A stretch of 64,000 bases of DNA, from NCBI RefSeq assembly GCF_026745355.1, contig NC_079205.1:60378593-60442592 (forward strand). Reading direction: 5' to 3'. The DNA comes from Beta vulgaris subsp. vulgaris (taxonomy: Eukaryota; Streptophyta; Magnoliopsida; Caryophyllales; Amaranthaceae). Of this stretch, positions 1 through 11,075 are shown piece after piece; position 1 is the first letter of the stretch; each line of letters starts with the position of its first letter. A model generated the notes under the pieces. It was given only the letters and a program-made list of their open reading frames with translations, did not search any database and had not been told where the DNA came from. Made by a program: the position numbers and the translations under genes.

Positions 1-575
1 TTGACTATCTTGCCCGTGCATCTCGGTTCTATTGCGATAAAGGCTTCGTCATTTTTGTATCTTGTCTATGCATTATTCCAGTATTTTACTTTATACCCAA
101 GTGGCCAAGTCCTCATCCTCACCTATTTTTGACCATATAATCCTTGAGACTAGAGGCTTTTTTTTAAATCTTTGGGATCAACCTTCAACTTCTCTAGATT
201 TGGTGATGGGATCAGATCTTTCATGATATTGTTATATAAAATCAGAAAGGGAGAAAATTGTGAGGTGAAAGTTGTGTTAGCATATGTCTGATGGATCATG
301 GATTAGAGTGTAGGATAGCTTGTGACTTTCTATGCGTTGTGTGTACATGCTATGACTTTCTATGCTAATCTTTTGGTCGTCTTGGTGCTTGTTATAGTTT
401 TATGGCTTATGACTTTCTATGCGTTGTGTGTACATGTCTATGTTCTTTGCTTGCATCAGCATTATTGGTTTCATATATTAGACAATGTTTTCATTTGCTT
501 ATGATTTCAGACGTCTGATTAGCTTGTTCGTTGTTTAAGAGTGCTGTGTAATACTAACCCCCTTCTCTGAGACAG
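1..575 (+). other. Intron sequence of the protease gene
   Basis: This is non-coding sequence upstream of the first recognisable exon, ending in an AG acceptor at 574-575. No exon was recognised in it. It contains a local direct repeat: a stretch starting gactttctatgcgttgtgtg at 324 recurs at 411, a period of 87 bp. The short open frame here is made by that repeat and is not a gene. Confidence 0.5.
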
Positions 576-913
576 GTTACTCCAGGCTCTCCTGCAGATC
601 GTGCTGGTTTCCAGCCAGGAGACGTTGTCACTGAATTTGATGGAAAGTCTGTTGGAAGCATAAAGGAGGTACCATTTTCAGGCTCCGGTTCTTTTGCTTG
701 AATGCGTAGTCTGTTAATTGTTTAGTTTAACATACTTTGCAAGCTAAAGAACTACTCTACAGTAATTTGAGGTTGATAATACTGCACTTCTTGCAGATAA
801 TAGACTTAATGGATGAGAAAGTGGGGAAGCCCCTGAAGGTGGTTGTGAAGAGAGCAAACAATGCTGTGGTAACCTTAACTGTCATCCCGGAGGAAGCAAA
901 TCCAGACATGTAA
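576..913 (+). CDS. DEGP14: DegP/HtrA-type serine protease, C-terminal PDZ exons (partial)
   Basis: Two exons, 576-668 (31 codons) and 797-913 (38 codons plus TAA), are joined in phase 0 across a GT-AG intron at 669-796. The peptide begins VTPGSPADRAGFQPGDVV and ends EEANPDM. PGSPADRAG-QPGDVV is the carboxylate-binding part of a PDZ domain. The second exon, with KPLKVVVKRANN, supplies the last strands of the domain. HtrA/DegP proteases are ATP-independent serine proteases that use PDZ domains to recognise substrates or hold the trimer. The peptide resembles the C-terminus of plant protease Do-like 14; that paralogue name is from memory. The catalytic His-Asp-Ser domain lies left of the window. 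The following 3' region runs towards about 1100. Confidence 0.8.
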
Positions 914-1212
914 CTCAGACGCCAGATGATGCACTGAACCAAAAACAAAAAGTTGTTTAGGAGTATAGTGCATATTGTTTTCTTTTCCTTCAACAGTGAT
1001 CTTGTTTCTCTGATTGGCTAGGTATTTGGCTGTAGTTTTAACTTCCAAGTTAACTTTACTTTTCTGTAAAGGTTTGCTGGAGATCTCCATTGGCTACGTT
1101 ATACAGTACTCCGTCCATCTCTTATTAGTTTATCCACTTTCCTTTTTAGTTTATCCTCTTCCTTTTTTCCCTGTTTTTGGAATGGACTCACTAATTTTAT
1201 ATTATTATCTTT

Positions 1213-1307
1213 TACTTCCTCCGTTTCGTTTTAAATGCAACAAAAGAATATTTTATATCTCACAGAAAATACCCCTTTGTTTCATTTAAAACGAAACGAA
1301 GGAAGTA
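1213..1307. mobile_element. Stowaway-like MITE, 91 bp
   Basis: Terminal inverted repeats start CTTCCTCCGTTTCGTTTTAA and end with the complement, TTAAAACGAAACGAAGGAAG. They are flanked by TA on both sides (1213-1214 and 1306-1307). TA target duplication and CTCCCTCC-like ends are the signature of Tc1/mariner-derived Stowaway MITEs. The interior is only about 40 bp, so this is a deletion derivative. Confidence 0.85.
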
Positions 1308-1782
1308 CATGAAACATCATTTTTTGCTATGTCACATTTCTCTCTTGGCCCATAAAAAATTGATACTTTCTATTTCTCTTCAGGAGTCACATACTAATTC
1401 TCCTAAATCTTTTTAAAGTGATTTAAATTTAATAATTTTTTATATAAAAATGATAATCGAGCCTGTTCACGAGCTTGGCCTAGTTTGGATCGGCTCGTTA
1501 AGTTCTCAAGCCAAGCTCAAATCGGAGCTGAGCTATGACCAAGCTTTGACTAACCCGAGCTCAAACTGTTCACGAACCGACCGAGCGCATTACCACCCAC
1601 TACTTGGGACATAGTAGTATCAATACACTCAAATTCCAATGACATTGACGGTAGGCACCAAAACACTAATTTATCATTTTAACAAGCTTTTCGCCAAAAA
1701 AAAAAAACATTTTAACATGCTGCCAAAGACAATTAAAATATTACAGTAGAAAAAAATAAAACATTGATTTAGGGTTTTCTCT

Positions 1783-1812
1783 TTCCAATTCCAATTCCAA
1801 TTCCAATTCCAA
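1783..1812 (+). repeat. Microsatellite (TTCCAA)5
   Basis: There are five perfect copies of the hexamer TTCCAA in the presumed 5' leader of the F-box pseudogene. Confidence 0.9.
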
Positions 1813-2030
1813 CGAAGAAAGTGCTCGATTGCCTAGTTTTCTGCAAATTCATTCATTCACCAATCACCACCATACCATCTGGATACACTTGAATAACAAA
1901 TTTGTAGAAAAAGAAAAAACAAAACTGGGTAGCTTAATTAACAGTAAGAAAGGGTTTTGTGAAATTGCAGGTAATAATCTTTTCAATCTTTGTTGTTTGT
2001 TTAGTAATTAGTACTCCGTGATTGATTACT

Positions 2031-2960
2031 ATGGTAGTTGGTGGGATGAATATACTGGAGGAATTGCAAGATGATTTGTTGATTAATATTCTGAATCGAT
2101 TGCGAGTAAAATCATTGATTCGATTAAATTGCGGTTGTAAGTATTGCTCCGTCTAATGACTCTAATCCGATTCATTGAATTTGCCACCAAACATTATTCT
2201 ACTCGTTGTTTTAATGCGAGGAATGGAAGTTATTGATACATGAGCTCCTTTAAGTGTTCCAGTCAGCGGAGCGACTCTCGGACGAATTTTTAACGTGTTT
2301 GGGAAGCCTGTTGATAATTTAGGTCCTGTAGATACTCGAACAACATTTCCTATTCATAGATATGCATCTTCCTTTACACAATTAGATACAAAATTATCTA
2401 TTTTTGTAACAGGAACAACATTTCCAATTCATAGATCGGCCCGTGTAATGACTTCTTTCTTATCCAACTTACAAAAGGATTTTTTCATGTTAATGTTGTG
2501 CTTTTGCTCTGCTACTAGAGAGAACTTTTTAACTCCCCTTTGCCAATGATGTTCCTTGTTGTCATTTCGGTTTTGGCTTCGATAGTGTCACTAATGACTA
2601 CAAGGTTGGCGGTTATGATATGATCGATTCGAGTATTGTATTGTTGTATTCCCTAAGCTACTAATTCTTGGAGGCAGCTCTTGATGCTTATTTCTATATT
2701 CACTATGATACCACCATGTGGGTGTTTGGTCTTATTGGTTCTTCCTCTAATGGTTGTATGCTTAATTGGATATTGACTCATGATGTTAGGTGTCAAACGA
2801 GAGACTGTCTTCTCTCTTTCGACATGGTTGATGAGGTCTTTGGGAGACCACTCTGCCTTATGATGCACCTTATCTTCATGGCTTTTTGTATCAAGGGTCC
2901 AACCATGTGTACCCTACCGGCCTACCGTATATTGTTTACTAGACGATGTCGAGCTGCATA
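2031..2960 (+). pseudogene. F-box / F-box-associated domain protein, broken by plastid DNA
   Basis: From ATG 2031 (or the in-frame ATG 2046) the frame reads an F-box start, ELQDDLLINILNRLRVKSLI, then stops at 2154-2156. The family continues in another frame at about 2170-2205 (LIRFIEFATKHYSTRCF). Plastid DNA then interrupts the gene. After it come [12 protein letters not shown], then HFGFGFDSVTNDYKV at 2563 on, then WVFGLIGSSSNG and LLSFDMVDEVFG, in shifting frames. These are landmarks of the F-box-associated interaction domain of plant SCF substrate adaptors. Intact relatives are about 350-400 aa and bind SKP1 through the F-box. At least three frame changes plus the insertion make this a dead gene. 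The right end is approximate. Confidence 0.8.
2209..2445 (+). other. atpB: Nuclear plastid DNA insertion (atpB fragment)
   Basis: The translation follows the chloroplast ATP synthase beta subunit in order: [24 protein letters not shown], then [19 protein letters not shown], then QLDTKLSIF at about 2380-2406. The match is also close at nucleotide level to what I know of atpB, with only scattered substitutions. Just after it, acaacatttcc-attcatag recurs at about 2417-2437, duplicating 2341-2360. The fragment covers under 80 codons and cannot be functional. It sits exactly where the F-box gene is interrupted, so it probably arrived by insertion into that gene. Both ends are approximate. Confidence 0.85.
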
Positions 2961-3190
2961 TTTCGGTACAATAGCTTCCTTTGTTTGGCAGTGCATATGC
3001 TATTCTTACAGTACATAGCCTTCCCCAACCAAAACCTATGAGGTAGCCGATTGCTTTGCATTAATCTTAGTACTATTAGTAACATATGCACTTCATCGAC
3101 ATTGCAGGTATCTGTAGATTCTTTAGTAGAATTTATCTTGTGAAACAATAACGTTAGTATATGTCTTCACTTTCTGTTGTGCATTTTCAG

Positions 3191-3309
3191 GATGCTATGG
3201 AAGATGCCCTTGTTCTCATACTTACCCCTAAATGCTCTATTGACATACTCAGGGATGTTCATGCTGCCAAAGAACAAGGGAAGTCATATGTTGTTGTGTT
3301 TGTTGGTGT
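3191..3309 (+). other. Exon-like open frame of unknown identity
   Basis: A pyrimidine-rich stretch ending in CAG at 3190 is followed by 39 open codons beginning DAMEDALVLILTPKCS, closed by TGA at about 3315. It could be a leftover exon. I do not recognise the protein and find no partner exons nearby, so chance is a fair alternative. Confidence 0.2.
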
Positions 3310-3411
3310 CAGTTGAGAAGTCCTTTTTTTCCTTATTGCATAGTATCTCACTTGAAATACCAAGGCACTGTTATCAATTATAGCATAATTTATTGATATT
3401 CTATGCAAGGA

Positions 3412-4044
3412 CGGCATGTTAAAAGAGGCCATGGACCTGTTCTTCACTATGAATTGTGATTTGTGAGGGCATCAAACTTAATCTTCTCACTTAAGTTTTA
3501 CCTGCTTGTTAGAGGCGTGTACAATTGTGGCTTTTAGATAGAGGCTAAGAATATGTTAGCAGAAGTATTGGATAATTACATATCCAATGACTATGTGATC
3601 TATGATACCTATCCTTTTTAACCGGAAAAAAAGTATTGAATGTTTCCACCCTCAGCATGTTGGTTGACATGCTCTCTAAAGATGGGAGTATTGATGAAGT
3701 ACAAGCTATTCTATAATTTATGTTTAAGAGAGGCGAGGCTTCAGATGTGATTATTTACAAAAATGCATTACTGGAAGGTTGTTTCTGTGGCCAGATGGAA
3801 GATGTAAAAATGCTACTTGATCTCGTGGTCCAAAATGGTTGTGATCCTGATATTATACTAAGTTACGAAATTATGATCAAGCGGTATTGCAAAACTACAA
3901 ACATACAACTATTATTGATGGACTGTGCAAAGCCAATAGACTCCCCTTTACGAGCCAGCTCTTCATGGAGATGTGAGCTCCTGGAGTTGCTCCAACTGTC
4001 GTGGGACGACTCGTGTATAGTCTTCTCCCTAATGTTTTATTCTT
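3412..4044 (+). pseudogene. PPR protein remnant, copy A
   Basis: Pentatricopeptide motifs appear in different frames: GMLKEAMDLFFTMN near 3414; LSMLVDMLSKDGSIDEVQAI at about 3650-3715 ending in a stop; and an open stretch with KNALLEGCFCGQMEDVKMLL and NGCDPDIILSYEIMIKRYC from 3753. After about 3900 a third frame gives IIDGLCKANRLP. This matches P-class PPR repeats, 35-residue RNA-binding units usually targeted to organelles, and resembles the restorer-like type. Stops and frame changes rule out a working protein. The part from about 3648 is repeated at 9448. Confidence 0.75.
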
Positions 4045-5304
4045 GATGTTTGAAAAGTGAGTAACTTTAATGAATTTTACCTCCTAGTCTCTGCCAAGTT
4101 AAGAGACACACTAAAGGAGTTGTTATTATTGTTATCTTGTTGTAGTGTAGGCTGTAGCTTATGGCATTTAACATTGTTACTTGTATGTTTTCAGGTAAAG
4201 AGTTGGGAGGAGCCTTGAGAAAGGCAAGAAGTGCGTGCAAAAATTAGCAAGGATGGAAGGTACATGAGAAAGAGGCTTTGTTCTCTTGATCACTTGATAA
4301 CCCTTTATATGAACTTCTGAACTCATTATCAGCAACAGTAGTAAAATGAACTCTTTAAACTGAATTTTCCTACAATTCGCTATTTGTAAGCTGAAACTCT
4401 TCAGGTTTTATAGTAAGGAAAACATGAAAAGAATAGAAATGCATTGTCCTTACTATACGTTTGAACGCTCGGAGCAAACAAGCAAAACAGACAGTTATCA
4501 CCCAGTTTCTGACATTATATTAGGAAGATGATTGATCTGATTTGTAATATTCTTGTTTCATGCTTCCTGTAGTGTAAATTAGGTTACTCAAATCTGACAG
4601 AGAAATATGTGAATGTGAGGAGTATATGGAAACTATACGAACATAATCAGCAACATACTAGTTCTTTTGGAGGAAGATAAACAAGTACTAATATTTTTGA
4701 CAATTGGCTAACTGAAAGTTATGTTGGACCACAGGAATTTTTGTTTAGTGGCTGTTAATATTTCAGCAGCTACTAATCATACTTACTTTTGCCTTTGCTT
4801 TTGTATTTACAGAAAGCAAACAAGAAGAGAAGTATGCCATTGAACTATGACCTAGTGCACATTGCCTTGATGAAGACTAAAGATATGTTAGTGCTCTAGC
4901 TACCTTTAATCATAAAAATTAACTTTGTTTCCCCTTTAACTAATTAATACTATTTACATAATCATGTTGCATTTCCCAGCCATAATCCATGTTATTTGGA
5001 ACTATCACAGTTAATATTCTTTGAATTTGGATTGATATAACATTTAAGTGGCTAATTATAATAGTCTTGAATTTTTTTATTTATTGACTTTTAGGGTGTT
5101 TTGAACTAAAAGTTTATTGTTATTGATCTCCTTGTTAGGGTAAGGCCGCGTAATTTGACCCTCCTATCCACCTTGGGCAGGAATATCTTTGTAAATATAT
5201 TGGGTAATGTTGACGCTGATGTTTATGCCAACGTGTTTTTAGTGTATTGTATGCAAAAAATTGTTGGGTGACATGTATATATAGGGTTAAAAATTGTTCA
5301 TGAC
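4045..5304 (+). other. Intergenic and promoter region of WAK copy A
   Basis: This non-coding stretch is also present in unit B (9851-11075), which has small differences, including an indel near 9990-10020. A TATA-like tatatatag occurs at 5275-5284, about 20 bp before the first WAK ATG. Exon-like fragments were seen at about 4195-4270 and 4813-4880 but could not be identified. Confidence 0.5.
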
Positions 5305-8054
5305 ATGGTCACAGCAAAGGCGTTCGATATGCTTCTTTTACAGATAATTTTCCTTTTCCTGACATGGCTTCTGCTTGCTTTTCCATGTCTAGTACAAGCC
5401 TCATTCCCACAGTCACAATTAGCCACCATGCTCACTGCTGCCAATATTACACTGCCTGGATGCCCCCGCGAGTGTGGAAATGTGACAATCCCCTACCCTT
5501 TTGGCATTGGGAGAGGCTGCTCCTTGGGGGATAACTTCGCTGTTGTCTGTGACGTGCAAAAGAATTTCTCTGTACCTAGATGTCCTGGTAGACAGATTCT
5601 TGATATATCTGAGACCCAGTTGACAGTAACAGCTCCTCCTGCTGCTTCTTCTTGTGACTCTGTAGAAAGAGGATTAGGTGAAGACAACACCTGGCGTACG
5701 ATTGATCTGACAGCCTTGCCTTATTCAGTGTCATCCACCTCCAACAAGTTTGTGGTCACTGGTTGCCATCACTATGGATTGATTGAGGCACAAACAATGA
5801 CTGGCCGGGAAGTTGTTAGCTGTGTTGCCTTGTGTACCAGAGAAGAGGATATTAATGATAAGATGTGCTCTGGCATTGGTTGTTGCAAATCTCCTATACC
5901 AAAGGGCTTACGTGCCTGGAATAGTAGCCTAGAAAAGATATATTACAACACAACTGTTTCATATGGGAATTGCAGCTATGCCTTCATAGTTAAAAAATCA
6001 AGTGTCAGAATTCGGGGAGTTCAGGATGCTGGGCTTCTGAAAAGTGTGCCTATAGTGCTTGACTGGTTTATTCCCAATGAGTTCTGTAAGGATGCTCAGA
6101 GGAACTCAACTACATATGTGTGTCAACAGTATACAACTTGCATTGATCTTGATCAGGTTCTGAGTGTTGTAGGATATCGATGTAAATGTCTTCATGGGTA
6201 TGAGGGAACCTTATCTTAGCCCGGGTTGCACAGGTTAGTATGTTGATCACCATCTTCAATTACATGTAATTGTTTTCTTTTGGCAGCTTACAAATCAAGA
6301 TCATAACCTGTAACCCCATATAACTATTTTTATCTTATCTCCCAGAAATTGATGAGTGTGCAAAGGCAAATAATCCTTGTTCCGGCACTTGTCTCAATAC
6401 TCCAGGTAGCTATAATTGTCACTGTTCAACTGGCTATTATGGTGATGGCAGGAAAGACGGAACTGGTTGTCGTTCTAAGAGCTTGAAATTGGTCTACAGT
6501 CTTGGTAAAGTTATTTTTAAAGGAATAATTATTGTTAAGATAGATCATGTATGAAACAGAGTTTGCCGAGGTAGTTATGTATATTACTTCTTAACCTAAA
6601 ATGAGAAACTTGGTTACTCTGCTGCAACATTAGTTTGGAATGAAAATAAAAGAATCCCTTGTTGTAAAGATCTTTTTTTCCTGAACAAGTTGAAATTCCA
6701 GTCTTCTGTTCCATTTAAACCAACTAAACTAATTAAGTGTTAGGGTGGGTGATTGACCATTTTGCTATTTGCTAGTTTTCTTGAGCATAATGAATCTGTA
6801 ATCTGCGCTTTACAGGACTTGGCTTGGGGTTGGGATCTATGCTTCTCTTTCCCAGTGGGTTTTGGCTTTTCATTGTAGCTCAAAGAAGAAGGAAGATAAT
6901 GGAAAAGGCTAAAAACTTTAAGCAAAATGGTGGTTTCTACTGCGACAACAAATGTCATCCAAGGACGGTATGATAGAAAAACAAGGTTATTTACTGCTGA
7001 TGAGCTAGAGAAGAGCTACTGATAATTTTAAAAGACAGAGTTCTGGGTCAGGGAGGTCAAGGTACAGTTTATAAAGGTATGTTGGTGATGGAAATATTGT
7101 TGCCATAAAAAAATCCAAAATAGAAGGACAGAGCCAGTTGAGCAATTTATAAATGAGGTGGTCATTTTATCACAAATTAACCATAGAAATATTGTCAAGC
7201 TATTAGGATGTTGTTTGGAGACACAAGTTCCTCTGCTAGTCTATGAATTTGTACCAAACGGGACTCTTTCTAAGTGTATCCACGACCCCAGTGAAGATTT
7301 CCCGGTTACATGGGAAATGCGCTTACAAATTGCTATAGAAGTAGCCAGAGCTCTTTCTTACTTGCACTCCGCATCCTCAAAGCCCATTTTCCATAGAGAT
7401 GTTAAATCCACTAATATACTTCTTGACGCGAAATATAGAGCTAAACTATCAGATTTTGGAACATCAAGGTCTATTGCCACTGATAAATCACATTTAACCA
7501 CTTGTGTTCAAGGTACATTTGGTTATCTAGATCCTGAATACTTCCGATCACACCAATTCACTGACAAGAGTGATGTTTACAGCTTTGGGGTAGTTCTAGT
7601 GGAGCTTTTGACAGGGTCAAAGGCTATTCGTCGTTCTGACTCTGTTAATGGACAGAGCCTAGTTTTGTGGTTTCTGTCAGCTTTGGAAAATTTGAACTTG
7701 TATGATATATTGGCTGCTCGAGTTGCAAAAGAGGGTAAGAAAGAAACCATCCTTGCCACTGCCAATCTTGCGAAGCAGTGTTTGAACATGGATGGGAGAC
7801 AAAGGCCAACGATGAGAGAAGTCGCGTTACAGTTGGAGATGATCAGTAAACTGGAAGATGTGCCTGTTTCACTTCAAAAGACTCTGTCAGAGATCGATGT
7901 GCAGAAATTCGAAGATTTTGAAGTGAGTACAAGTGATAATGTATTGCCTTCACGCACATCTTACACAGAAGAAGATTGTTCTTTACCTTTAACTAAATCT
8001 TTCACTACTATATTTTCTGTACTAAGATCAAAAGGTGCTAACAGCTTCAAATAG
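5305..8054 (+). pseudogene. Wall-associated receptor kinase, copy A (frameshifted)
   Basis: The exons correspond to those of the intact copy at 11076: 5305-6233, 6346-6504 (EGF-like) and 6816-8054 (membrane segment and kinase). Exon 1 encodes a signal peptide and the [12 protein letters not shown] galacturonan-binding motif. It lacks two single bases near 6207-6211 and therefore stops at 6217-6219. In exon 3, six small indels fall between about 6936 and 7142, around the membrane-proximal region and glycine loop. From 7158 the frame is open again through [13 protein letters not shown] and the C-terminus, with no further indel. Promoter and splice sites look as good as those of copy B. It is called a pseudogene; the tight indel cluster could instead be a consensus error. 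Confidence 0.85.
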
Positions 8055-8549
8055 TTTTGTTGTGAACTTTGATATCATGACTTAGAATTTTCAGTACTTT
8101 TTTCTTCTTTCCACTTACTAGTTTCCATTAAGATATACATCTAGGCTTTGTTAGTCGGCAGCCGAATGTGCTAATGCTTGGTTTAGGTGTGGTGTAAGAG
8201 TAATTTGCTTTGCTGTATTGATCTTGTATTATCAATGTCAAATTATAAGAACTTTGATGGTGAATAATTTTTCTTTTTTCTTATTCGAGGAGGAAACATT
8301 ACAAATATAATCTATGTTGCTCGGATTAGGATACCCATGTCCGACACGGGTACGCGTCCAAGTGTTCGACTTGATTATTTGTTTTGAAACTTTTCAATTT
8401 TTTGGCCCAAAACGAAGCGTCCAAGTGTTCATCCATGTTCAAATGTCGAGGATCCGACAATGTGATTGTGTCATGTATGCTCTCAATTTGGTTGAAAATC
8501 GATGGTTAAACTGCAAACTGTTGCTCAACTGAACTGAAGAAACTGAACT
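8055..8549 (+). other. 3' flank of WAK copy A
   Basis: This is AT-rich 3' flanking sequence shared with unit B up to about 8461, including the truncated MITE at 8312-8461. The rest, 8462-8549, is unique linker. No gene was seen. Confidence 0.5.
8312..8461. mobile_element. hAT-like MITE, truncated (copy A)
   Basis: It starts CTATGTTGCTCGGATTAGGA and contains cccatgtccgacacgggtac and gtcgaggatccgaca, as in the complete element at 62972-63162. The right terminal repeat is missing. The same truncation is present in unit B (14091-14246), so it predates the duplication. Confidence 0.7.
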
Positions 8550-9427
8550 ATAAGCCCTTGTACTTCATTTCGTTTTGTTTAATCTTTAGCTTCAATATAC
8601 TCCATATTCTAACAATCTTTTTCGCGTTAATTATAGGACAACAAAAGCTTCATCTTCTTCTTATTCTCTTCTTCCATGGCTGCATTACTCTACACTAGCC
8701 TAGTAGCATGGCGATTGCAGGTTTTCTTGCTCTTTTTTTGTTTTGCACTTTATTCCCTAAAAGGGTAACTATGCTACAATAACTTTTTGGCCATTTTGTG
8801 CTGGATATGGATTGCTTAAAACTCAAACGTCGCTGAGGGTTTGGTGAAGTTGAAATCAACTGTACTTTTCGATTTTTTTTCCTTTCTTCTTCATTTTCTG
8901 CCTTTTTTTTTTTCCTGTTTATTAGGTTTTTTTTTTCCTCTCTTCCATCTGGGTCTTAGTTCTTATTCAACTAACATGAAGGTACTTCTTCTTAATTTTG
9001 GATTTTTTTTCTTACCAATTTTATTGAATTCTTTGGGATTTCAAGGGTTTTCTTTTTGGGGGGTTTTTTCTACTCTCTTTTATGAATGCGAGTATAATAA
9101 TATTACTGGGTGTCTTTGTTTTTTTTGTAAATGTGTAATGTGTAAGTCTTTAGACGATGATTCCATTTAGAAATTTCCATCAATTTGGATAATTGAATTC
9201 TTTGGGTATTTCATGGGTTTTATTTTTAGGGAATTTTCTACTCTGTTTTATGAAATTCGAGTATAATGTTACTGGGTGTTTTTTGTTTTGCGTAAATGTG
9301 TAATGTGTATTTCTTTAGACTGTGATCTCACTTAGAAAAGAAAGTTTCATCAATTTGGATTATTGGCTACATTGATTTTGTAAATTTTCACCAGAAAGAA
9401 CAAATTAAACTCGAAGTTACCATAATT
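8550..9427 (+). repeat. Leader-like repeat L, copy 1
   Basis: The sequence, which begins near cccttgtacttcatttcg, recurs at 16297-17030 and, inverted, at about 22995-23843. In the other copies it begins after a TATA-like ctatataag and an ATG opens a hydrophobic frame starting MAALLYTSLIAWQLQVFLL. In this copy (ATG 8676) that frame is broken. A tandem duplication of about 170 bp lies at about 9020-9360. It looks like the promoter and first exon of some gene, but I do not recognise the product. Confidence 0.6.
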
Positions 9428-9447
9428 CATCTATCCAAATTCATAAC

Positions 9448-9850
9448 CCTCAGCATGTTGGTTGACATGCTCTCTAAAGATAGGAGTATTGATGAAGTAC
9501 AAGCTATTCTATAATTCATGATTGAGAGAGACGAGGCTCCAGATGTGATTATTTACAAATATGCATTACTGGAAGGTTGTTTCTGTGGCCAGACCGCAGA
9601 TGGAAGATGCAAAAATGCTACTTGATCTCGTGGTCCAAAATGGTTGTGATCCTGATCTTATACTAAGTTTCGAAATCATGATCAAGCGGTATTGCAAAAC
9701 TACAAACATACAACTATTATTGATGGACTGTGCAAAGCCAATAGACTCCCCTTTACGAGCCAGCTCTTCATGGAGATGTGAGCTCCTGGAGTTGCTCCAA
9801 CTGTCGTGGGACGACTCGTGTATAGTCTTCTCCCTAATGTTTTATTCTTG
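9448..9850 (+). pseudogene. PPR protein remnant, copy B
   Basis: This is the tandem copy of the PPR remnant at 3648-4044, with the same LSMLVDMLSKD motif, the same stop after DEVQAIL, and the same KMLLDLVVQNGCDPDLILSF and MIKRYCKTTNIQLL segments. A 5-base insertion near 9593 (ccgca) changes the frame again. It was already dead when the unit duplicated, since both copies share the internal stop. Confidence 0.75.
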
Positions 9851-11075
9851 ATGTTTGGTAAGTGAGTAACTTAAATGAATTTTACCTCCTAGTCTCTGCC
9901 AAGTTAAGAGACACACTAAAGTGTTGGTTGTTATTATTGTTGTCTTGTTGTAGTGGTAGGCTGTAGTTTATGGCATTTGACATTGTTACTTCTATGATTT
10001 CAGGTACCCAAGAAGGAGGCTTTGTCGATCACTTGAAAACCCTTTATATGAAGTTATGAACTTCTGAACTCATTATCAGCAACAGTAGTAAAACGAACTC
10101 TTTAAACTGAATTTTCCTATAATTCTCTATTTGTAAGCTGAAACTCTTCAGGTTTTATAGTAAGGAAAACATGAAAAGAATAGAAATGCATTGTCCTTAC
10201 TATACGTTTGAACGCTCGGAGCAAACAAGCAAAACAGACAGTTATCACTCCGTTTCTGATATTATATTAGTTAGATGATTGATCTGATTTGTAATATTCT
10301 TTATTCATGCTTCCTGTAGTGTAAATTAGTTTACTCAAATCTGACAGAGAAATATGTGAATGTGAGGAGTATATGGAAACTATATGAACATAATGAGCAA
10401 CATACTAGTTCTTTTGGAGGAAGATAAACTAGTAGTCTAATATTATTATTTTTGACAATTGGCTAACTGAAAGTTATGTTGGACCACAGTAATTTTTGTT
10501 TAGTGGCTGTTAATAATTCAGCAGCTACTAATCATACTTACATTTGCCTTTGGTTTTGTATTTACAGAAAGCAAACGAGAAGAGAAGTATGCCATTGGAC
10601 TATGACCTAGTGCAGATTGGCTTGATGAAGACTAAAGATATATATTTCATGTTAGTGCTCTAGTGACCTTTAATTATAAAAATTATCTTTGTTTCCCCGT
10701 TAACTAATTAATACTAACATAATCATGTTGCATTTCCCACCCATAATCCATGTTATTTGGAACTATCACAGTTAATATTCTTTGGATTTGGATATGGACT
10801 AACATTTAAGTGGCTAATTATAATAGTCTTGGTTGTATTTATTTATTGACTTTTAGGGTGTTTTGGACTAAAAATTTATTGTTATTGATCTACTTGTTAG
10901 GGTAAGGCCGCGTAATTTGACCCTCCTATCCACCTTGGGCAGGAGTATCTTTGTAAATTAATTGGGTAATGCTGATGCTGATGTTTATGCCAACGTGTTT
11001 TTACCACTTACAGTGTATTGTATGCAAAAGATTGTTGGGTGACATGAATATATAGGGTTAAAAATTGTTCATGAC

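Larger units (their letters stand above)
914..2030. other. Intergenic: 3' UTR, MITE, dispersed repeat, next leader
   Basis: The first part is probably the 3' UTR of the protease gene. A Stowaway MITE lies at 1213-1307. About 1450-1600 holds a GC-richer sequence with repeated gagctc and gttcacgaa motifs of a kind often seen in dispersed plant repeats. From about 1770 the sequence looks like the promoter and 5' UTR of the F-box pseudogene, with a probable intron acceptor near 2012. No coding region is supported. Confidence 0.5.
3648..8461 (+). repeat. Tandem duplication unit A (PPR remnant + WAK)
   Basis: This block of about 4.8 kb aligns along its length with 9448-14246: same PPR remnant, same intergenic sequence, same three WAK exons and introns, and same truncated MITE at the end. 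The two WAK starts lie 5,771 bp apart. The left boundary falls at ccctcagcatgttggttgac (3648 and about 9445); the right boundary is inside the MITE. The copies differ by scattered substitutions and small indels. Confidence 0.9.

Noticed and set aside
8841..9170. Phe-rich 109-aa open frame
   Set aside because: It comes from T-rich sequence inside repeat L, and its upstream ATG frame is broken.
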